Below, one piece after another: positions 1 to 6,505 of a stretch of DNA of 11,240 bases; within the stretch, counting starts at the first letter, position 1, and every line of letters starts with the position of its first letter. Location of the stretch: assembly GCA_030592655.1 (NCBI GenBank), contig JAUVIQ010000089.1, positions 1 to 11,240 on the forward strand, read 5' to 3'. This DNA is from Planctomycetales bacterium (lineage in GTDB: Bacteria > Planctomycetota > Phycisphaerae > SM23-33). The notes beneath the pieces were generated by a model. It was not told the origin of the DNA, searched no databases, and saw nothing but the letters and a program-made list of their open reading frames with translations. Made by a program: the position numbers and the translations under genes.

Positions 1-90
1 AGATAGGCAATGGAGTATTTTTTAAAATGGACCCAAAAACGACCCCGAAATACGCAACTGCTTGCTCGCAAAGGACTTACGCATTTTACA

Positions 91-210
91 ATTGGCCCGA
101 ATTGTTCCCAATCGTTCCCAATTGGCCCCAATCGTTCCGAATCGTTCCGAATCGTTCCGAATCGTTCCGTTTCGTTCCGTTTCGTTCCGTTTCGGCCCGG
201 AAACGTTCCC
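91..210. repeat. 10-bp tandem repeat, about 12 units
   Basis: Units of exactly 10 bp run in register from 91. Units 5 to 7 (131-160) are identical copies of ATCGTTCCGA. Units 8 to 11 (161-200) drift to TTCGTTCCGT and then TTCGGCCCGG. Units 1 to 4 (91-130) are ATTGGCCCGA, ATTGTTCCCA, ATCGTTCCCA and ATTGGCCCCA. The stretch at 201-210 is a degenerate last unit. The most identical units lie in the middle and variants at the edges, as expected from copy-number turnover. The period is close to one helical turn, so the GTTCC core falls on nearly the same face of the DNA each time. Confidence 0.95.
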
Positions 211-225
211 CCACCACGGCGAGTC

Positions 226-276
226 TTCGCCCCCAAGGGGTTTTCCGCACCCAAGGCATTTCCGCACCCAAGGCAT
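226..276. repeat. 17-bp tandem repeat, two exact units plus a degenerate one
   Basis: The unit TTCCGCACCCAAGGCAT occurs at 243-259 and again without change at 260-276. The preceding bases 226-242 resemble it with one indel and a few substitutions around the shared CCCAAGG core. This is a separate array from the 10-bp block before it. Confidence 0.85.
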
Positions 277-309
277 TTCAACTTCGCTTCAACTTCGCTT
301 CAACTTCGC
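277..309. repeat. 11-bp tandem repeat, three exact units
   Basis: The unit TTCAACTTCGC occurs three times without change at 277-287, 288-298 and 299-309. It starts directly where the 17-bp array ends, so two different periods abut with no spacer. Confidence 0.92.
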
Positions 310-331
310 TACGACCTGCGTCGGTGAGACA

Positions 332-360
332 AAGCCGACGTCCCCAAGGGACGTCGGCTT
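332..360. terminator. Perfect 13-bp hairpin, possible terminator
   Basis: Bases 332-344 pair without mismatch with 348-360 around a 3-base loop (345-347). The stem begins AAGCCGACG. On the plus strand no T-run follows (GGGG follows at 361). On the minus strand only three T follow. It therefore resembles a terminator stem without a proper U-tract. It could end transcription of an unseen gene on the left, or be an RNA or DNA structure of another kind. Confidence 0.5.
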
Positions 361-392
361 GGGGTCGAACGAGCCTGTCGGTAGGTATTGGA

Positions 393-414
393 AGCAGGTC
401 CCGCAAGGGATGCT
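393..414 (+). other. GNRA-capped hairpin
   Basis: AGCA (393-396) pairs with TGCT (411-414). After a GG bulge (397-398), TCCC (399-402) pairs with GGGA (407-410), closing a GCAA tetraloop (403-406). GNRA loops are common in structured RNA, but the stem is short and no known family was recognised. It would be transcribed only if a promoter lies upstream of it. Confidence 0.35.
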
Positions 415-439
415 GTGCGCACGTCAACGAATGTGCATT

Positions 440-468
440 TTGACAATCTCGCCCTGAAAGGATAACCT
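440..468 (+). promoter_or_regulatory. Candidate sigma-70 promoter of the response regulator gene
   Basis: A perfect -35 box TTGACA (440-445) is followed after 17 bp by TAACCT (463-468), a poor -10 matching the consensus at three of six positions. Transcription from it would begin around 475, almost at the GTG start, giving a nearly leaderless message. The -35 lies in the right arm of a small dyad, GTCAA (423-427) and TTGAC (440-444), which could bind a regulator. Confidence 0.35.
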
Positions 469-476
469 TATCTCGC

Positions 477-1853
477 GTGGATAAAAAACTGGACAATTTC
501 CGAGCGGATATTCTTGTTGTGGATGATGAGGTTCATCACGCCGAAGCGGTGGCTGAAGGTCTGGCGCGTCTGAAGCACAACGTGCAGATGGTCCATTCCG
601 GCGCTGATGCGATATCCCGCCTGAAAAAAGAACACTTCGACGTAATCGTTACCGACCTGGTAATGGGCGACGAAAAGGCGGGGCTGGACGTCCTGACTGC
701 CGCCCGCAAACACTCTCCCGGAACCGAAGTTATCCTTATTACAGGACACTCGGCTGTGGATACCTGCCGGACGGCCCTCCAGGAAGGCGCGTGCGATTAT
801 ATCGAGAAGCCGTTGAACCTCGACGAACTCCGCGTCGTCGTTCAGCGAGCGGCGGAGCGTACTGCCCGTCAGCGTCTCATCCGCGAACTCCGCGAACACA
901 TGGACAAGCATTACGGATTCGACGGTATTATCGGGCACTCGCCCGGTATGGTTCGCATCCTTGAGGCCGTCCGCCGGATCGCCCGGTCGAATCTTCCGGT
1001 GCTGGTGCAGGGCGAGTCGGGCACGGGCAAGGAACTTGTCGCTTACGCAATTCACAACAATTCACGTCGGAAGAACGGGCGATTTGTGGCTTTGAACTGT
1101 GCGGGTTTGAGCGAGACGCTCCTGGAGGATGAACTCTTCGGGCACGTCAAGGGCGCGTACACCGGCGCGACAGCCGACCGCAAGGGCAGATTCGAATACG
1201 CCGACGGCGGGACGATTTTCCTCGACGAGGTCGGCGACATGCCGGCGGCAATGCAGGCCAAACTTCTTCGCGTGCTGGAGAACGGCGAAGTCGTCCGCGT
1301 CGGCTCAAACGAACCGGTCCACGTGGACGTCCGCATCATCAGCGCCACCAACACCAACCTCGAAGAGCGGGTAAAGGAAAAACGTTTCCGCGAGGACCTG
1401 TACTTCCGCCTTGCCGGAGTAACCATAACGATTCCGCCGTTGCGGGATCGGATCGAGGACATCCCGCAACTGATTGAGCACTTTATCAAACTCGCCAACG
1501 ACGCCCACGATACGAAGGTGGCCGGCATTACCCCCGAAGCCCAGCGGACATTGATGGGATTCGACTGGTCCGGGAATGTGCGTCAATTGCGTAATGTCGT
1601 TGAGAACATGGTCGTCCTTGCCGGTGATGGGAAAATTTCCGTCGAGGATTTACCGGCCGAGTTACGCGGGACCGACCAAGCTGGCCAAGAGCAAACGACC
1701 GCACTGGTCGGAGTCAGCATTTCCGAAGCCGAGAAGCAACTCATCAGCAACACGCTCAAGATGGTGGTCGGAAACCGCTCCCAGGCCGCCAAAATCCTCG
1801 GCATCGGCGAACGGACGCTATATCGGAAAATTAAGGAATATGGACTTGGTTAA
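477..1853 (+). CDS. NtrC-family sigma-54-dependent response regulator
   Basis: This 458-residue protein has the three-part NtrC layout and length. The receiver domain (about 11-125) has acidic residues D16/D17, phosphoacceptor D60, switch T89 and K111. The AAA+ domain (about 150-385) has Walker A GESGTGKE (179-186), GAYTGA (226-231, the loop that contacts sigma-54, with Tyr where Phe is most common) and Walker B ending in D250/E251. A Fis-type HTH follows (about 432-456). It should activate sigma-54 promoters after phosphorylation by a histidine kinase, but none is encoded nearby, so its signal and targets are unknown. The receiver loop after D60 is one residue longer than usual and has Gly64 where Pro is typical. 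GTG (477) is chosen because the ATG codons further in lie inside the first receiver strand. AAAGGA (457-462) is 14 bases upstream, which is long for a ribosome binding site. Confidence 0.95.
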   Translation: MDKKLDNFRADILVVDDEVHHAEAVAEGLARLKHNVQMVHSGADAISRLKKEHFDVIVTDLVMGDEKAGLDVLTAARKHSPGTEVILITGHSAVDTCRTALQEGACDYIEKPLNLDELRVVVQRAAERTARQRLIRELREHMDKHYGFDGIIGHSPGMVRILEAVRRIARSNLPVLVQGESGTGKELVAYAIHNNSRRKNGRFVALNCAGLSETLLEDELFGHVKGAYTGATADRKGRFEYADGGTIFLDEVGDMPAAMQAKLLRVLENGEVVRVGSNEPVHVDVRIISATNTNLEERVKEKRFREDLYFRLAGVTITIPPLRDRIEDIPQLIEHFIKLANDAHDTKVAGITPEAQRTLMGFDWSGNVRQLRNVVENMVVLAGDGKISVEDLPAELRGTDQAGQEQTTALVGVSISEAEKQLISNTLKMVVGNRSQAAKILGIGERTLYRKIKEYGLG

Positions 1854-1923
1854 GTAGTCAGTAGCCGGTAGCCGGTAAAAGAAGGTTGTTTCAACTGACT
1901 ACTGACTACCGACTACCGGCTAC
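1854..1923. terminator. Heptamer-repeat imperfect hairpin between convergent genes
   Basis: Bases 1854-1877 can pair with 1900-1923 at 21 of 24 positions, counting two G-T wobbles, around a 22-base loop. Both arms are built from GTAG-starting heptamers such as GTAGTCA and GTAGCCG. It begins right after the response regulator stop codon and reaches into purN, so it may terminate transcription from both sides. It has no clear T-tract on either strand. Confidence 0.55.
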
Positions 1924-2502
1924 CAGTTCAATTGCTTCGGGGTATGCGATGCACTCCTGCTTGAAGACGCGGGCTGCCAGTGTGTCGGGCGTGTCGCCTG
2001 TGAGGACCGGAACGCATTTCTGGACGATTATCAGGCCATGGTCGTATTCGTTATCCACAAGATGAACAGTACAACCGGAGACCTTGCACCCGGCGGCCAG
2101 AACGGCTTCGTGAACGTGCCGGCCATACATTCCATGCCCGCCGAAACTCGGAAGCAGGGCGGGGTGGATGTTCAGCACACGCCCCTCGTATTTCGACGGG
2201 ATTTTCCAGAACGAAAGGAACCCCGCCTGGATGATCAGATCGACCTCGGCGGCATCGAGTTGCTCGACAATCGCGGCAGAGTACGTCTCGGTATCGGGCA
2301 TTTCCTTGTACGGGACGATATGGACGTCCAGCCCGGCGTCCCGCGAACGCTCGACGCCTTTGCAATCCCGGCTGGCGATTACGATGACGACCTCAGCCGA
2401 TAACTTACCGTCTCGGATATATTCCAGGATGTTCACCAGCGTCCGGCCACCGCCGGACAGGAGAACACCCAAGCGAAGTTTTTTGGTTTGGGACTTACTC
2501 AT
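1906..2502 (-). CDS. purN: Phosphoribosylglycinamide formyltransferase PurN
   Basis: The product (198 residues, normal for PurN) transfers the formyl group of 10-formyltetrahydrofolate to GAR, the third step of de novo IMP synthesis in the cytosol. The N-terminal strand and phosphate loop read VLLSGGGRTL (13-22). The catalytic triad of the family is visible as N111 and H113 in VLNIHPALLPSF and D154 in the EYDHG segment. The start overlaps the flotillin stop by 8 bp (2495-2502), so translation is probably coupled to the upstream gene. Only weak Shine-Dalgarno-like purines precede it. The last five residues, VAGSR, and the stop codon are encoded by the heptamer repeat that forms the downstream hairpin, so the native C-terminus appears to have been replaced or extended by repeat sequence. 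The function call is firm; placement after a membrane operon is unusual. Confidence 0.95.
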   Translation of the reverse strand: MSKSQTKKLRLGVLLSGGGRTLVNILEYIRDGKLSAEVVIVIASRDCKGVERSRDAGLDVHIVPYKEMPDTETYSAAIVEQLDAAEVDLIIQAGFLSFWKIPSKYEGRVLNIHPALLPSFGGHGMYGRHVHEAVLAAGCKVSGCTVHLVDNEYDHGLIIVQKCVPVLTGDTPDTLAARVFKQECIAYPEAIELVAGSR

Positions 2503-4003
2503 CTTCTTTCGGTTGCGGATTGTCCTGTTTTTTCGCTGCTTCTTTTGCGATTCTGCCGAGGAATTCGGGCAGGTCGAGTCCGACCTGTTTGGCGAGGTCG
2601 TGCATTGGCGGAAGGGCGCCGAGCAGTCTGCCGCCCAGGCCCTTCAGACCGCCGCCTTCGCCGCCGCCGTCCCAGACGATGACCTTTTCGATCGGCAGGT
2701 CCTGGATGGCCTTGGCCTGGATGTTGGCGATTTCGGCGAATTTCTCGATAATCAGCAGGGCGGCTGCTCCGGCGTCCCCGCCGCAGGCTTCGACAAGTCG
2801 CTGATAACCTTCCGCCTTTCCGTCCAGTATCGCCTGGACGCCCTTGCCCTGTGCGGTCATGCGGGCGATTATGGCTTCAGCGTCGCCCTCTGCGATGCGG
2901 ATGGCTTCCTGCTTCTTCGCGTCGGCGGCGATGACGACTTTTTCACGGTCGGCGTTGGCAGGGACGACTATTTCGGCCTTGAGGCGCGACTCCTCGCGGA
3001 TTGCGCGGGCGTCTTCCGCCTTTTTCTGCGCGATTTCCTGCGCGACGCGGATAGCGCCGTCGGCTTCACGCGATGCCGATTCGCTGCGGTTTCTCGCCTC
3101 TTCCTCGGCCACTCGCTGATTGGCCCGATAACCGGCCTTGTCGGACTCAGCGACGGTTTCGGCATCGACGGCTTCCGCCTCCAGGCCGGCGACTTTCTGT
3201 CGTTTGTCGCGGTCGGCGGTGGCTTCGCCCATCTCTGCGGTGGCGTTTGCGGCGGCGACGGCGACTCGCTGGTCACGCTTTCGTTCAGCCACACCCGTCT
3301 CGCCGGTTCGCTCCTGCTCGGCTACGTCAACGTTTGCCTGGTTGATGGCCTCGGCGGCTGCTTTTCGACCAAGGGCCTTGATGTAACCCGACTCATCCTC
3401 GATGTCGCGGATGTTGACGTTGATAACGCCCAGACCGATCTTTTCCAGTTCCGACGAGACGGCTTCGTTGACCTTGGACATAAACGACTGTCGGTCGCGG
3501 TTGATGGCTTCGATTTCCATCGTCGCGATGACGGCACGCATCTGTCCGAGGATGATGTCCTGCGCCTGGGTCTGTATTTCCCGCTCTGCCAGTCCCAGAA
3601 GTCGGATGGCGGCGTTCTGCATAATCCCCGGCTGGTTGGAGATAGCGGCCGTTACCGTCGTCGGCACTGCTACGCGGATATTTTCGCGGGACAGCGCGTT
3701 TGTCAGGTCAATCGGCACGACGAACGGTTCGAGGTCGAGGAAGTCGTACGCCTGGATCAGCGGCCAGACGAACGCTGCCCCGCCGTGGACGCACTTGGCG
3801 GCTCCGCTTCCGGTCTTACCGTAGATCACGAGGACCTTGTTCGACGGGCATCGTTTGTACCGGCTGGCGATGATAAAGAACGTGGCGATAAACATGCCCA
3901 AGCCGATGAGTACCAGGATAAGTGTTATTCCTCCCTCGTCCTCGACGCCGTTGCCGGGCAATTGCGCCAGCAGGTTCATTGCTAGTGTTGCCGGGTTCAT
4001 CAT
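2495..4003 (-). CDS. Flotillin-like SPFH protein (YqiK/FloT type)
   Basis: This 502-residue membrane-anchored scaffold is of the flotillin family, whose members oligomerise in membrane microdomains. One transmembrane segment is visible at about 24-46 and an SPFH/band-7 region at about 52-225. A long Ala/Glu/Lys-rich coiled coil follows at about 210-390, with many AEA-type repeats as in flotillins. The C-terminal part (about 410-470) is Gly-rich and includes DGGGEGGGLKG. The start at 4003 (MMNP) is supported by AAGGAG at 4010-4015, inside the end of the upstream gene and 6 bases from the ATG. Only 3 bp separate it from the OB-fold membrane gene, its usual partner (compare E. coli yqiJ-yqiK). 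Its stop overlaps purN. The exact cargo or role in this organism cannot be read from the sequence. Confidence 0.92.
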   Translation of the reverse strand: MMNPATLAMNLLAQLPGNGVEDEGGITLILVLIGLGMFIATFFIIASRYKRCPSNKVLVIYGKTGSGAAKCVHGGAAFVWPLIQAYDFLDLEPFVVPIDLTNALSRENIRVAVPTTVTAAISNQPGIMQNAAIRLLGLAEREIQTQAQDIILGQMRAVIATMEIEAINRDRQSFMSKVNEAVSSELEKIGLGVINVNIRDIEDESGYIKALGRKAAAEAINQANVDVAEQERTGETGVAERKRDQRVAVAAANATAEMGEATADRDKRQKVAGLEAEAVDAETVAESDKAGYRANQRVAEEEARNRSESASREADGAIRVAQEIAQKKAEDARAIREESRLKAEIVVPANADREKVVIAADAKKQEAIRIAEGDAEAIIARMTAQGKGVQAILDGKAEGYQRLVEACGGDAGAAALLIIEKFAEIANIQAKAIQDLPIEKVIVWDGGGEGGGLKGLGGRLLGALPPMHDLAKQVGLDLPEFLGRIAKEAAKKQDNPQPKEDE

Positions 4004-4006
4004 TTC

Positions 4007-4648
4007 TTACTCCTTTGTAGATTCGGTTTCTTCGACAGGATTAACTTCGATAGTTGTTGGTCCGAGAGTTCGCACGACGTTTATCGGCGTACCGGCTTTG
4101 AGCGGCTGCCCGTCGGCGGAGCGGGCTTTGACGTGCGAGACGACGCCGCTGACGGTAACGCGCGCTTCGCCCGTTCCGTCGGCGGGTATGTCCAGATAGA
4201 CCGTCCCGCGCATCCCGACGCAGGTTTGCAGCCGCGGGTTTCCGGTCTCAGCCATCTTTCGCATCAGGTTCAGCGCCATCGCCATAAGCACGAAAGCGCC
4301 CATTCCCCAGAATGTCCCGTAGGCAATCGACCAGGTCAGGCTCTTTCCGGCGTCGTGGTGCATCGCTGCCGCCCAGAAGAACAGCGTCAGGAACGCCAGA
4401 ACCGCTCGGAGAGACAGCAGCCTGAACGCCGCTACGCTGTCGGCTGCATCGCCGGCCGAACCGGCTTCGATGTCGCCGGCGTCCATGTCCACGTCCGCGT
4501 CAATGTCGGCGTCAATATCCATGTCTTCAGCGCCGCTCAGTCCTATCAATGACGTGATGAACTGCCAGAGGAAGATAGCGCTGAAGAATATGGCTGACCC
4601 GTAGAACCACTGCGTTACGGTTTCGAGATTTTGCCACCACTCAAACAT
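4007..4648 (-). CDS. OB-fold (NfeD/YqiJ-like) membrane protein, flotillin partner
   Basis: I read a 213-residue protein starting MFEWW at 4648, because AAGGAG (4656-4661) sits 7 bases upstream. A longer start at 4693 would overlap the preceding gene and lacks such support. One transmembrane segment is at about 14-37 and two more at about 79-97 and 103-129. The C-terminal soluble part (about 140-205) is rich in Val and Gly and fits the small OB-fold beta-barrel of NfeD/YqiJ proteins, which are typically encoded beside flotillins. Between TM1 and TM2 lies a striking acidic linker (41-61) made of alternating Asp with Ile, Ala, Val or Met, followed by a Gly/Ala/Ser stretch. It is probably part of the flotillin membrane assembly. 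The family call rests on topology and context and is fairly confident. Confidence 0.82.
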   Translation of the reverse strand: MFEWWQNLETVTQWFYGSAIFFSAIFLWQFITSLIGLSGAEDMDIDADIDADVDMDAGDIEAGSAGDAADSVAAFRLLSLRAVLAFLTLFFWAAAMHHDAGKSLTWSIAYGTFWGMGAFVLMAMALNLMRKMAETGNPRLQTCVGMRGTVYLDIPADGTGEARVTVSGVVSHVKARSADGQPLKAGTPINVVRTLGPTTIEVNPVEETESTKE

Positions 4649-4664
4649 GGCTGTGCTCCTTGAT

Positions 4665-5135
4665 TCAGGTTTCCGCGAACATTCCCCGCTCACATGCGAT
4701 GACGAAGGCTTCGCCGTATCGTTTCAGCCTTTGCCATTGCGTTCGGATTTTCCGCGCTTCGGCTTCGTCCACTTTCCCGTCGTCGGCGATGGCTCCGGAT
4801 AGTGCGCGAAGCAATCGTGAAAAATCTTCAATTATCCGCTGCGTGTTGGCGATATATTCTGCGTCGATGCGGCGGTCGCTGACCTCGGGATCGTGAACGA
4901 AAAAGCCGCCCGCTCGTTCGCATAGCCATTGTACTACGTTCGCATCATTCGTGCTTTCCAGCAAGGCTGCAACGCGGTCGAGCGGATTGCGCGCACCGCT
5001 CGGCTCAATCGTGTCGTTGTCGGTGGAGGGTTGGCACCATTTATACACAAGCGACGAGGACACTCGCATATCCCCAGCCACCTTCTTAGCGCCGACCTTC
5101 TCGATCGCTTTTTGTAGGACCTGATGTGAATCCAT
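4665..5135 (-). CDS. Small HTH protein, CII-like, first gene of the flotillin operon
   Basis: A 156-residue protein without signal peptide or membrane segment. Residues about 5-34 read as a helix-turn-helix (VGAKKVAGDMRVSSSLVYKW), a pattern also found in phage CII-type regulators. A segment RNPLDRVAALLEST (about 49-62) and a predicted helical C-terminal half follow. The C-terminal half, about 85-156, contains the charged stretch DDGKVDEAEARKIRTQW. The family assignment is an inference from pattern and not certain. It is first in the operon, with a perfect TATAAT upstream, and 16 bp before the OB-fold gene, so it may regulate the operon, possibly itself included. The ATG at 5133-5135 has only a weak ribosome binding site. 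Confidence 0.72.
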   Translation of the reverse strand: MDSHQVLQKAIEKVGAKKVAGDMRVSSSLVYKWCQPSTDNDTIEPSGARNPLDRVAALLESTNDANVVQWLCERAGGFFVHDPEVSDRRIDAEYIANTQRIIEDFSRLLRALSGAIADDGKVDEAEARKIRTQWQRLKRYGEAFVIACERGMFAET

Positions 5136-5189
5136 TTCTTGCGTCCCGTCTTGAACTACTACAAGATATAGCGACTGATGTTTTTTAGT

Positions 5190-5219
5190 CCATTATAAAA
5201 TGGAACGATTATTGGAACG
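5190..5219 (-). promoter_or_regulatory. Candidate promoter and operator of the HTH-flotillin operon
   Basis: On the minus strand a perfect -10 TATAAT (plus-strand 5192-5197) lies 56 bases before the start of the HTH gene. No good -35 is seen at 17 bp. Instead two direct copies of CGTTCCA (plus-strand TGGAACG at 5201-5207 and 5213-5219), 12 bp apart, occupy the -35 region. The -10 lies inside a near-palindrome, CCATTATAAAATGG (5190-5203). A weak -35 plus repeats suggests activator or repressor binding. Confidence 0.45.
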
Positions 5220-5249
5220 GATGTACGGGTTCGGCAGGAGTAAATCGAA

Positions 5250-5651
5250 ATGTCGGTTGAGAGCGTCGTACAATTTCGCGTCCGTTACAGCGAGACGGAC
5301 CAGATGGGCACGTATTCCAACTCGAGTGCGTTGGACTGGTTCGAGTGCGGGCGGACGGAGTTTTTCAGGCAGACCGGTACGTCGTATGCTGAAATGGAGG
5401 AACGCGGCGTGCTGCTGCCGGTGATTGAATCGTATGTGAAGTACGGCGGCAGGGCGAGATACGACGACCTGCTGGAGATGACCACGGCCGGCAGGATGGT
5501 CGGCAAGGTCCGCATCCGTTGCGATGTGAAAATCGTTCACGCGGGCAGCGGCGCGCCTGTGGCTGAAGGATACACCGTCCACGCTTTCATCGACCCGACG
5601 GGCAAACCTATCCGCGCCCCGAAATGGTTCACCGATACGCTGGAAAAGTAG
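5250..5651 (+). CDS. Hotdog-fold acyl-CoA thioesterase (YbgC/4-hydroxybenzoyl-CoA type)
   Basis: The 133-residue protein has the single-domain length of the YbgC/4HBT family, which hydrolyses acyl-CoA thioesters in the cytosol as a homo-oligomer. The signature lies at the N-terminus: RYSETDQMGTYSNSSALDW, with D17 at the catalytic Asp position. Compared with the usual D..G.VY....Y pattern, Tyr22 is kept and the following residues fit the central helix. The C-terminal strands (about 85-125) match the family. AGGAG (5236-5240) sits 9 bases before the ATG. The gene lies 62 bp upstream of the aminopeptidase gene, so both may be co-transcribed, though no shared pathway is obvious. The substrate cannot be inferred. 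Confidence 0.87.
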   Translation: MSVESVVQFRVRYSETDQMGTYSNSSALDWFECGRTEFFRQTGTSYAEMEERGVLLPVIESYVKYGGRARYDDLLEMTTAGRMVGKVRIRCDVKIVHAGSGAPVAEGYTVHAFIDPTGKPIRAPKWFTDTLEK

Positions 5652-5713
5652 TCTGGGCCGACAGGTCGTAGCAGCATTGCAACGAACAACATTCAATCCT
5701 GGAAGGAAATGTT

Positions 5714-6505
5714 ATGAGAGTTCTAATGATGACGGATTTGGAAGGTGTCAGCGGCGTTGTAACGTTCAGGGACCATTCGTATCCGGACGGACGGTATTAT
5801 GAGCGATCAATGAGGCTGTTGACCGCGGAAGTCAATGCTGCTGTGGAGGGATTGCTGGAAGAGGGAGCGACGGATGTCCTGGTGATTGACGGACACGGTT
5901 CCGGGGGGATCTGGTTTGAGGATTTGCATCCGAAGGCCCGGTTGCTGCACGGCAGGCTGTCGGCTGATACGTTGATGCCCGACGATGCAGGGACTTACGA
6001 TGTAGCCATGATAATCGGCCAGCACGCAATGGCGGGAGTTGAGCGTGGTAATCTGAATCACACCCAGAGCAGTAAAAACGTGGAATACTATAAACTGAAT
6101 GGTCGGCTTATCGGCGAGATAGCACAATTCGCCCTTTACACCGGTGCGCTTGAGATACCAATGATATTCTTGAGTGGCGATGATGCCGCTTGCCGCGAGG
6201 CCGATGAATTGATTCCCGGCATTACCACGGTGAGCGTGAAGGAAGGGCTGGGTCGCAACTCGGCAATATCCCTATCGGCCTTCGAAGCGCGCCGTCGCAT
6301 CGGCGAAGGGGTCAAAAACGCCGTCGTGAACCATCGAAAAAGCCCCGTGGCGCCGTTGAAGTGGCAAGGCCCGTATGTGTTGGAAAAACGGTTCTTCCAC
6401 ACAGACACAGCCGACCGAGCCTGCGCAATGCCCGGTGTCGAGCGAGTGGACAGCCAGACCGTAAGGCTCCACAGCGACAATGTTCTGGAGATCATTTATG
6501 CGTAG
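5714..6505 (+). CDS. D-aminopeptidase, DppA family (peptidase M55)
   Basis: The 263-residue length matches DppA, a zinc-dependent self-compartmentalising aminopeptidase that removes N-terminal D-residues, in B. subtilis within the dipeptide operon. Predicted zinc ligands are all present: D8 and E10 in MTDLEGVSG, H61 in DGHG, H104 in GQHAMAG and E135 in the segment after NGRLIG. The candidate catalytic His is H116 in NHTQSS. AAGGA (5703-5707) is 6 bases before the ATG. A likely role is recycling of D-amino-acid peptides from peptidoglycan turnover or from imported peptides, but no dipeptide transporter is nearby. The last 14 bp overlap the convergent ileS. Family assignment is strong; the substrate is inferred. 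Confidence 0.93.
   Translation: MRVLMMTDLEGVSGVVTFRDHSYPDGRYYERSMRLLTAEVNAAVEGLLEEGATDVLVIDGHGSGGIWFEDLHPKARLLHGRLSADTLMPDDAGTYDVAMIIGQHAMAGVERGNLNHTQSSKNVEYYKLNGRLIGEIAQFALYTGALEIPMIFLSGDDAACREADELIPGITTVSVKEGLGRNSAISLSAFEARRRIGEGVKNAVVNHRKSPVAPLKWQGPYVLEKRFFHTDTADRACAMPGVERVDSQTVRLHSDNVLEIIYA

Larger units (their letters stand above)
1..476. other. Gene-free, repeat-rich upstream region
   Basis: No credible gene lies here. The open frames crossing it translate the short tandem repeats into low-complexity peptides that look alike in several frames, which is what repeats without stop codons do. From left to right it holds about 90 bases with nothing recognisable, a 10-bp repeat block, a 17-bp and an 11-bp repeat block, a perfect 13-bp hairpin, a smaller GNRA-loop hairpin, and a candidate promoter just before the response regulator gene. 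The 3' end of any gene to the left is not visible. Confidence 0.8.

Noticed and set aside
91..309. A CRISPR array
   Set aside because: The units follow each other with no spacers and are far too short.
10..457. Several open frames in the repeat region, some over 130 codons
   Set aside because: They translate the tandem repeats into IVPNRSES-like low-complexity peptides in more than one frame. There is no ribosome binding site or family resemblance.
1052..1586. Antisense frames inside the response regulator
   Set aside because: They are opposite strongly conserved AAA+ coding sequence and show no family features.
2168..3985. A 605-codon open frame on the plus strand opposite flotillin and purN
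   Set aside because: It lies fully antisense to two genes with clear families. Its peptide is low in recognisable motifs. Long antisense frames are expected opposite Ala/Glu-rich high-G+C coding sequence.
4649..4693. A longer start for the OB-fold membrane protein
   Set aside because: The upstream ATG overlaps the HTH gene and lacks a Shine-Dalgarno. The inner ATG at 4648 has AAGGAG 7 bases before it and begins with the natural membrane-protein N-terminus.
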